Assembly (NCBI GenBank): GCA_025925615.1 | Contig: JAICLN010000288.1 | Coordinates: 1-5,429, forward strand | Length of the DNA stretch: 5,429 nt | Direction of reading: 5' to 3' | DNA from: Actinomycetospora sp. | GTDB lineage: Bacteria > Actinomycetota > Actinomycetes > Mycobacteriales > Pseudonocardiaceae | Part shown: positions 1-4,025 of the stretch, piece by piece | Numbering within the stretch: the first letter of the stretch is position 1 | Layout of the letters: the number at the start of each line of letters is the position of its first letter | Made by a program: the position numbers and the translations under genes | The notes under the pieces: model-generated | Databases searched by the model: none | What the model was told of the DNA's origin: nothing | What the model saw: the letters and a program-made list of their open reading frames with translations, nothing else

Positions 1-54
1 CCGCCGGAGGCGGACATGAGACCCCAGCCGCCGGAGGCGGACATGAGACCCCAG
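1..54 (+). repeat. 27-bp tandem duplication carrying RBS and start codon
   Basis: Two identical, adjacent 27-bp copies lie at 1-27 and 28-54. Each begins ccgccggaggcggac and continues with ATGAGACCCCAG. Each copy has its own GGAGG (6-10 and 33-37) five bases before an ATG (16 and 43). The unit is nine codons long, so copy number does not change the reading frame, and each copy adds MRPQPPEAD to the N-terminus of the downstream membrane protein. A degenerate third copy may begin at 55 (ccgccg, GGAG at 62-65, ATG at 73). The array touches the window edge, so more copies may lie upstream. Confidence 0.9.
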
Positions 55-651
55 CCGCCGTGGAGCGGCGTGATGCGGGCGGCCCTGCGGTTCTGGCGCT
101 ACCTCTACGGCGAGAACCCGCTGCACCTGCTCGCCATGGTCGGCTGCTTCGCGCTGGTCGGGTACGTGGTCTCGTTCGTCTACGCCGACCCCGGCGTCAT
201 CGCCCTGGCCATCTGGTTCGGCGGCGCCGTGCTCGCCCACGACCTCGTCCTCTACCCGCTCTACGCCCTGGCCGACCAGCCGCTGGTGATCGGCCGGTGG
301 GCACGGCGCAAGGTCCTCCCCCGCCGTCCCCCGCTGGTGCCTGCCGTCAATCACGTCCGGGCGCCGATGCTGGGCTCGGCGGTGCTGGGGCTGATCTACT
401 TCCCCACCATCAGCCTGCGGGGCGACTCGGCGTTCACCTTCGCCTCGGGCCACTCGATGGTCGGCGAGTACGCGAACTGGCTGCTGATCACCGGGGTGCT
501 CTTCCTCGGCAGCGCGCTCGTGTATGCCGTCCGCCTGGGCGCCGCGGCGCGGCGCGGGGTGGTGCAGCGGCGCCGTGAACCCGCCCTCGACGAGCCCGAG
601 CACCCGGAGCCGGACCCCACGGTCCCGGGTACCGGACCTCGCTCTGCGTAG
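16..651 (+). CDS. Four-helix integral membrane protein, family not recognised
   Basis: The ORF encodes up to 211 residues with about four hydrophobic helices, near residues 36-56, 61-84, 116-134 and 153-173. A basic stretch (RWARRKVLPRR, 94-104) separates helices 2 and 3. The C-terminal tail from about 176 is charged, first Arg-rich and then Glu/Pro-rich, and looks cytoplasmic. A conserved-looking segment, SAFTFASGHSMVGEYANW (138-155), sits before helix 4. I see no catalytic signature and assign no function; the segment does not match the PAP2 phosphatase motif. Three starts are plausible: ATG 16 and ATG 43, each with GGAGG five bases upstream, and ATG 73 with GGAG seven bases upstream. ATG 73 (MRAALRFWRYLYGENP) gives the most natural protein, because the earlier residues come only from the tandem repeat. 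TGA codons overlap each start as ATGA at 16 and 43 and as TGATG at 71-75, so coupling to an upstream gene is possible. The stop lies inside the terminator-like hairpin. Confidence 0.8.
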   Translation: MRPQPPEADMRPQPPWSGVMRAALRFWRYLYGENPLHLLAMVGCFALVGYVVSFVYADPGVIALAIWFGGAVLAHDLVLYPLYALADQPLVIGRWARRKVLPRRPPLVPAVNHVRAPMLGSAVLGLIYFPTISLRGDSAFTFASGHSMVGEYANWLLITGVLFLGSALVYAVRLGAAARRGVVQRRREPALDEPEHPEPDPTVPGTGPRSA

Positions 652-694
652 GTGCCGGAAACCGGGTCCTCAGGACTCGGTTTCCCGGACCTAC
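648..694. terminator. Large near-perfect hairpin, probable bidirectional terminator
   Basis: An inverted repeat is centred exactly on base 671. The arms 648-664 and 678-694 (gtaggtgccggaaaccg and cggtttcccggacctac) pair with two mismatches, and inside them gtcct (666-670) pairs with aggac (672-676). The outer edge includes the TAG stop of the upstream membrane gene. It lies between convergent genes, and symmetry lets it act on both transcripts. There is no clear U-tract, which is common for actinobacterial terminators. Confidence 0.75.
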
Positions 695-760
695 CCGCGG
701 CGTCGAGTCCGTCACGCGACGAGGACCCACGCTGCACACGGTCGCGACGGCCCGCGAGCA

Positions 761-808
761 CCGAGTGGACTCCCACGGCGGCGCGAGGAGCCCTCACGGT
801 CCACTCGG
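761..808 (-). terminator. 10-bp perfect inverted repeat downstream of sfnG
   Basis: ccgagtggac at 761-770 is the exact reverse complement of gtccactcgg at 799-808, with 28 bases between. It begins 16 bases beyond the sfnG stop on the minus strand, so a 3' stem that terminates or protects the sfnG transcript is the simplest reading. The long loop makes it less typical than the hairpin at 648-694. Confidence 0.5.
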
Positions 809-824
809 CAGGAGCCGGAGGCAC

Positions 825-1946
825 CTACGCCTGCGCGGCGAGCTCCCGCTCGGGCAGCTCGGCCTCCATCTCGCGGATGATCGGCAGGACCTTCTCGCCG
901 AACTGCTCGATCTCCTCCTTGACGTGCAGGAAGCACAGCAGGGAGAGGTCGACGCCCAGCTTCTTGTACTCGACGAGCCGCTCGGCGACCTGCTCGGCGG
1001 TCCCGATCAGCTGGGTCTTGAAGCCGTCGTTGTACTGCACGAGGTCGGAGAACGAGGACTGCGCCCACATGCCCTTCTTGTCCGGCGCCGACGCGCCCCC
1101 CTGCTGCACGGCCTGCCGGAAGCCCTCGACCTGCTCGACATTGGCCTTGTCGACGATCTCGCGCAAGGTGTCCCGGGCCTCCTTCTCGGTGTCCCGGACG
1201 ATCATGAAGCCGTTGAGCCCGAACTTCACGGTGCGGTTGTTCTCGGCCGCGGTGGCGTTGATGACATCGAGCTGCTCGGTGACGCCGTCGAAGTCCTTGC
1301 CGTTCGAGAAGTAGAAGTCCGACACCCGGCCGGCCATCTTCTGGGCGGCCGTCGAGTTGCCGCCCTGGAAGATCTCCGGGTGCGGCCGCTCGGGCGTGTT
1401 CAGCGGCTTCGGCTTCAGCGAGTAGTCGTGGAAGCGGTAGAAGTCACCGCGGAACTCGAAGTGATCCTCCTCCCAGATCCCCTTGAGGCAGCGGATGAAC
1501 TCCTCGGTGCGCCGGTAGCGCTCGTCGTGCTCGAGCCACGGCTCGCCGAACGAGGTGAACTCGCCCTTGAACCAGCCCGAGACAACGTTCGTGGCGAACC
1601 GCCCGTTCGTCAGGTGGTCCGCGGTCGCACCGAAGTTGGCGAACACGCCGGGGTGCCACATGCCCGGGTGCACCGCGGCCATGACCTTGAGGCGCTGGGT
1701 GGCCATCATGATCGCGAGCGAGAGCGAGGTGGACTCGTGCTGGTACTCGGCCGAGTAGCTCGCCATGTACCGGACCTGGGACAGCGCGTACTCGAAGCCG
1801 CTGTTCTCGGCCGCGAGCGCGGTCTCGCGGTTGTAGTCCCAGTTCCAGTCGGTGCGCTGCTCGATGCCGCTGGTGACCAGGCCCCCCGACACGTTGGGGA
1901 CCCAGTAGGCGAACTTCAGGGGGTCGGACGGGGTACCGACGGACAC
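825..1946 (-). CDS. sfnG: Dimethylsulfone monooxygenase SfnG (LLM-class flavin-dependent)
   Basis: The 373-residue product belongs to the bacterial luciferase-like (LLM) flavin monooxygenases and matches the SfnG pattern along its whole length. The segments are KFAYWVPNVSGGLV (11-24), IEQRTDW (28-34), HPGMWHPG (93-100), LTNGRFATNVVSGW (112-125), LEHDERYRRTEEF (138-150), PEIFQGGNSTAAQKMAGRVSD (190-210) and DLVQYNDGFKTQLIGT (301-316). SfnG uses FMNH2 and O2 to convert dimethylsulfone to methanesulfinate and formaldehyde, so that the sulfur can then be released by alkanesulfonate-type monooxygenases. The protein is cytosolic and needs reduced FMN from a partner reductase, and none is encoded here. 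The start is GTG at 1946, with GAGGAGG five bases upstream. The gene is preceded by a sulfur-type leader peptide, implying induction when cysteine or sulfate is scarce. The length is normal and no lesion is visible. A related LLM sulfone or sulfonate oxidase is the main alternative. Confidence 0.93.
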   Translation of the reverse strand: MSVGTPSDPLKFAYWVPNVSGGLVTSGIEQRTDWNWDYNRETALAAENSGFEYALSQVRYMASYSAEYQHESTSLSLAIMMATQRLKVMAAVHPGMWHPGVFANFGATADHLTNGRFATNVVSGWFKGEFTSFGEPWLEHDERYRRTEEFIRCLKGIWEEDHFEFRGDFYRFHDYSLKPKPLNTPERPHPEIFQGGNSTAAQKMAGRVSDFYFSNGKDFDGVTEQLDVINATAAENNRTVKFGLNGFMIVRDTEKEARDTLREIVDKANVEQVEGFRQAVQQGGASAPDKKGMWAQSSFSDLVQYNDGFKTQLIGTAEQVAERLVEYKKLGVDLSLLCFLHVKEEIEQFGEKVLPIIREMEAELPERELAAQA

Positions 1947-1951
1947 GTGGG

Positions 1952-1958
1952 CCTCCTC
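1952..1958 (-). promoter_or_regulatory. sfnG Shine-Dalgarno, GAGGAGG
   Basis: The minus strand reads GAGGAGG, then five bases (cccac), then the GTG start. This is near-ideal complementarity to the 16S 3' end and fixes the sfnG start. The stretch GAGGAGGCCC (1958 to 1949) can also pair, with one bulged G, with GGGCTCCTC inside the upstream leader-peptide gene. The site also overlaps the palindrome cctcgagg (1955-1962). Confidence 0.85.
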
Positions 1959-1972
1959 GAGGCACGGTGGGA

Positions 1973-1997
1973 CGCCCCCGGACGACGGGCCGGGGCG
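1973..1997 (-). promoter_or_regulatory. GC-rich hairpin between leader peptide and sfnG
   Basis: On the + strand, cgcccccgg (1973-1981) and ccggggcg (1990-1997) pair over 8 bp with one bulged base around an 8-base loop. In the sfnG mRNA this stem lies 26 bases after the leader-peptide stop and 14 bases before the Shine-Dalgarno. It could be an attenuator stem, or it could bring the anti-Shine-Dalgarno (2048-2056) close to the Shine-Dalgarno. No U-tract follows, so control of translation or Rho-dependent termination is more likely than classical intrinsic attenuation. Confidence 0.5.
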
Positions 1998-2023
1998 CGG
2001 GGATCAGGACGCGAAGGCGTGGG

Positions 2024-2104
2024 TCAGGGCCGACACGCCTGGGTCGCGAGGAGCCCGAAGTCGACGTGCCGGCGGCGCGTCAGCGGAACTCCTGCGTTAC
2101 CCAT
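2024..2104 (-). CDS. Sulfur/cysteine-type leader peptide upstream of sfnG (uORF)
   Basis: This short ORF encodes 26 residues: MGNAGVP followed by LTRRRHVDFGLLATQACRP. It resembles the small actinobacterial leader peptides found ahead of sulfur-assimilation and cysteine genes, which share a central L-x-x-R-x-HVD core and a C-terminal Cys-Arg. Here the core is LTRRRHVD (8-15) and the end is ACRP, with Cys24 encoded by TGT. In mycobacteria, leaderless cysteine-containing short ORFs act as cysteine-responsive attenuators of downstream genes. No Shine-Dalgarno precedes the ATG, and a promoter -10 ends about 8 bases upstream, so the message is probably leaderless. The TGA lies 77 bases before the sfnG GTG. 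Codons 17-19 (GGG CTC CTC) are complementary to the sfnG Shine-Dalgarno. The family assignment rests on my recognition of the motif and on the sulfur gene next to it. Having only one Cys codon is a caveat. Confidence 0.82.
   Translation of the reverse strand: MGNAGVPLTRRRHVDFGLLATQACRP
2048..2056 (-). promoter_or_regulatory. Anti-Shine-Dalgarno element inside the leader-peptide gene
   Basis: The minus-strand sequence GGGCTCCTC (codons 17-19 of the leader ORF) pairs with GAGGAG-G-CCC at the sfnG ribosome binding site, giving nine base pairs and one bulged G. It ends 12 bases before the single Cys codon (2035-2033), so a ribosome stalled there would cover part of it. Pairing in the cell is inferred. 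Confidence 0.45.
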
Positions 2105-2112
2105 CGGGCACA

Positions 2113-2141
2113 ACCGTTCCGGCCGCCCGGTGGCGTGTCAA
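2113..2141 (-). promoter_or_regulatory. Promoter for leader peptide and sfnG
   Basis: The minus strand has a perfect TTGACA (+ strand 2136-2141), a 17-base spacer and AACGGT (2113-2118). The -10 is weak but keeps the A at position 2 and the T at position 6. Eight bases separate it from the leader-peptide ATG at 2104, which places transcription initiation at or next to that ATG. The -35 lies 36 bases beyond the permease stop, so sfnG need not depend on permease transcription. I saw no convincing terminator between the permease stop and this promoter. Confidence 0.6.
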
Positions 2142-2177
2142 CCGCAGGGCCGGTCGGCTCACACCCCGGTTCGGTCG

Positions 2178-3614
2178 TCAGGCCCCGAAGGCGGCGCGCA
2201 GTGGGCCCACCGCGAAGTACGCGAGGAACGCCACGGCCACGACCCACATCAGCGGGTGGATCGTCCGGGCCCGCCCGGTCGCCGAGTGCAGGACGACCCA
2301 CGTGATGAACCCGGTGCCGATGCCGTCGGCGATCGAGTAGGTGAAGGGCATGACGACGACGGTGAGGAACACCGGCAGCGCGATCGAGAAGTCCGACCAC
2401 TCGACCTCCCGGACCCCGCCCATCATCAGCGCGCCCACGACGACGAGCGCCGGCGCCGCCGCCTCGACCGGCACCACCTCGTAGAGCGGGGTGAAGAACA
2501 TCGCGGCGAGGAAGAGGACGCCGGTGACCACGTTGGCGAGGCCCGTGCGTGCCCCGGACGCGATGCCCGACGCGGACTCGACGAAGACCGTGTTCGAGCT
2601 GGAGGACGCGGCACCGCCCGCGACGGCGCCGAGGCCCTCGACCACGAGCGCCCGCCCGATCCGGGGGAGCTGGCCGTCCTCGTCGAGCAGACCCGCCTGG
2701 CGGCCGAGCCCGGTCATCGAGCCCATCGCGTCGAAGAAGTTCGCGAGCACCAGGGTGAAGACCAGCAGCGTCACCGCGATCGCCGGGAGACGGGTGAAGG
2801 CGCCGAAGGAGACGTCGCCGACCAGCGAGAGGTCCGGCAGCGACACGATCGACGTCGGCAGGCCCGGGTAGCCGAGGTTCCAGCCGTGGGGGTTGGTGCC
2901 GTTCGAGGGCCCGGCGTGCACGATCGCCTCGACCACCACGGCGATGACGGTCGTCACCACGACGCCGATGAGGATGCCGGCCCGCGTCCCGCGCGCGACG
3001 AGGACGCCGGTGATCAGCAGCCCGACGCAGAAGACCGCGGTCGGCCAGCTGGCGATCGAGCCCTCGATGCCCAGCCCGACCGGCACCGTGGTGTTCGCGG
3101 CGTCGGGGATGCGCCGCACGAAGCCGGCGTCGACGAGGCCGATCAGCGCGATGAACGCGCCGATGCCCGCCGCGATCGCGATCTTGAGCGGGTCGGGGAT
3201 CGCGGCGAACACGGCGGTCCGGAACCCCGTGAGCCCGAGGACCACGATGATCACGCCCTCGACGACGACGAGGCCCATCGCCTCCGGCCACGTCATCTGC
3301 GGGGCGAGCGTCACCGCGACCAGCGTGTTGATGCCGAGGCCCGTCGCCAGGGCGAACGGGAAGTTCGCGACGAGCCCGAAGAGGATCGTCATGACCCCCG
3401 CGACCAGGGCGGTCACCGCCGCGACCTGGGGCACCGAGAGCGTCGCCCCGAGCACGTCGCGCTTGGCGCTCGCCGAGCCCGGGTCGATGCTGCCGAGGAT
3501 CAGCGGGTTGAGCACGACGATGTAGGCCATCGTCACGAACGTGACGAGCCCGCCGCGGATCTCACCGCCGACCGAGGCGTCGCGGTCGTCGAGTCGGAAG
3601 AGTCGCCGCAGCAC
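2178..3614 (-). CDS. NCS2 family purine permease, AzgA type
   Basis: The 478-residue, strongly hydrophobic product has the length and motif order of the AzgA branch of the NCS2 family, inner-membrane, proton-coupled importers of adenine, guanine and/or hypoxanthine. Visible signatures are GLVTFVTMAYIVVLNP (22-37), NFPFALATGLGINTLVA (84-100), IPDPLKIAIAAGIGAFIALIGL (139-160), FFDAMGSMTGLGRQAGLL (293-310) and SSSNTVFVESASGIASGARTGL (338-359), followed by FFTPLYEVVPVEAAAPAL. The last two correspond to the substrate-site regions on helices 8 and 10. Compared with classical members, the usual D-T-x-G-T is D-A-M-G-S (295-299) and the usual G-T-S-T is S-S-S-S, so the substrate is not predicted here. 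The GTG start at 3614 is well bounded: an in-frame TGA lies eight codons upstream with only a CTG between. There is no Shine-Dalgarno, and the promoter geometry indicates a leaderless message. It diverges from the DUF2530 gene, and sfnG lies downstream on the same strand. Confidence 0.93.
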   Translation of the reverse strand: MLRRLFRLDDRDASVGGEIRGGLVTFVTMAYIVVLNPLILGSIDPGSASAKRDVLGATLSVPQVAAVTALVAGVMTILFGLVANFPFALATGLGINTLVAVTLAPQMTWPEAMGLVVVEGVIIVVLGLTGFRTAVFAAIPDPLKIAIAAGIGAFIALIGLVDAGFVRRIPDAANTTVPVGLGIEGSIASWPTAVFCVGLLITGVLVARGTRAGILIGVVVTTVIAVVVEAIVHAGPSNGTNPHGWNLGYPGLPTSIVSLPDLSLVGDVSFGAFTRLPAIAVTLLVFTLVLANFFDAMGSMTGLGRQAGLLDEDGQLPRIGRALVVEGLGAVAGGAASSSSNTVFVESASGIASGARTGLANVVTGVLFLAAMFFTPLYEVVPVEAAAPALVVVGALMMGGVREVEWSDFSIALPVFLTVVVMPFTYSIADGIGTGFITWVVLHSATGRARTIHPLMWVVAVAFLAYFAVGPLRAAFGA

Positions 3615-3621
3615 GGCGCGC

Positions 3622-3651
3622 AGAGTAGGGAGACATCAGCTTCCCTGCCAA
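3622..3651 (-). promoter_or_regulatory. Promoter of the purine permease, leaderless geometry
   Basis: On the minus strand TTGGCA (+ 3646-3651, five of six bases of the -35 consensus) is followed by 18 bases, then TACTCT (3622-3627, fits TAnnnT), then 7 bases, then the GTG start codon at 3614. This spacing places the transcription start on the GTG itself and explains the missing Shine-Dalgarno. Confidence 0.7.
3627..3646. repeat. Short inverted repeat in the permease promoter spacer
   Basis: AGGGA (3627-3631) and TCCCT (3642-3646) form a 5-bp inverted repeat with 10 bases between, lying almost exactly between the -35 and -10 of the permease promoter. The position suits a repressor operator, possibly purine-responsive, but the half-sites are short and chance is possible. 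Confidence 0.3.
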
Positions 3652-3692
3652 GGCGGCGATCTCCGTGCCACGCGGGGCCCGGTCGCGCCGTC

Positions 3693-3698
3693 TAGGGT
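3693..3698 (+). promoter_or_regulatory. -10 element of the DUF2530 gene, probably leaderless
   Basis: TAGGGT fits the TAnnnT -10 pattern and lies exactly 6 bases before the GTG start at 3705, so transcription would start at or next to the initiation codon. I see no good -35. The alternative reading is that AGGG (3694-3697) is a weak Shine-Dalgarno 7 bases from the GTG. The same TAG is an in-frame stop that bounds the ORF. Confidence 0.5.
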
Positions 3699-3704
3699 CG
3701 CCGC

Positions 3705-3974
3705 GTGTCCTCCCCCGATCCCGACGCCGGGTGGCAGCCCCCGCCCCTGCCGCGCCGGCTCACCGACCCGGTACCGGTGATCCTGGTCGGGTCGGCGGTC
3801 TGGCTCGCCGCACTCGTCGTGCTCGGGGCGCTGGCCCTGACCGGCACGCGACCGGCGGACGTGTGGCTGTGGGCGTGCGTGGTCGGCGTCGGCCTCGGGG
3901 TGATCGGGCTCGGTGTCCTCGCGCTGCAGCGGCACGCGAACGCCCGCGGCTCGCGGGGCGCCCAGAAGCTCTAG
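3705..3974 (+). CDS. DUF2530 family small membrane protein
   Basis: The 89-residue protein has a Pro-rich cytoplasmic N-terminus containing PPPLPRRLTDPVPVILVG (12-29), which I recognise as the signature of the actinobacterial DUF2530 family. Two transmembrane helices follow (about 23-45 and 53-73), then a short basic tail (QRHANARGSRGAQKL). The function of this family is unknown, and members are usually about 80-100 residues, so this one is complete. The GTG start is forced: an in-frame TAG lies four codons upstream and no other start codon occurs before the first helix. The gene diverges from the purine permease across 90 bp, with both probably leaderless. It converges with the large sacsin-like gene, 39 bp from that gene's stop. 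The proximity to the permease may reflect shared regulation, but this is not shown. Confidence 0.88.
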   Translation: MSSPDPDAGWQPPPLPRRLTDPVPVILVGSAVWLAALVVLGALALTGTRPADVWLWACVVGVGLGVIGLGVLALQRHANARGSRGAQKL

Positions 3975-4001
3975 GACACAGAGCCCCAGGACACCGGAGC
4001 C

Positions 4002-4025
4002 TCCGGCGCGTGATCAGGCGCCGGA
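4002..4025. terminator. 8-bp hairpin at convergent gene ends
   Basis: tccggcgc (4002-4009) pairs perfectly with gcgccgga (4018-4025) around the 8-base loop gtgatcag. The loop contains the TGA stop of the minus-strand gene (4014-4016). A competing small stem, ccgga/tccgg at 3994-4006, overlaps the left arm. The location between convergent stops 39 bp apart suits a bidirectional terminator. There is no U-tract. Confidence 0.55.

Noticed and set aside
1..54. CRISPR-like repeat
   Set aside because: The two copies are directly adjacent with no spacer and contain a start codon and RBS, so this is a simple tandem duplication.
1973..1997. Classical intrinsic attenuator terminator before sfnG
   Set aside because: The GC-rich hairpin is real in sequence, but no U-tract follows it, so I list it only as a regulatory hairpin.
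2142..2177. Intrinsic terminator after the permease
   Set aside because: Only short stems such as gccg/cggc can be formed, with no U-tract; the repeated ccgaccgg-like pieces are direct rather than inverted.
2080..3291. 403-codon minus-strand frame overlapping the permease
   Set aside because: It lies in another frame of the same strand as a clear NCS2 permease and is Arg/Gly-rich without domain-like sequence.
765..3695. 976-codon open frame on the + strand spanning sfnG, its leader and the permease
   Set aside because: It runs antisense through two well-recognised genes and their intergenic region, and its translation is Arg/Asp/His/Gly-rich low complexity, as expected for a shadow frame of GC-rich codons.
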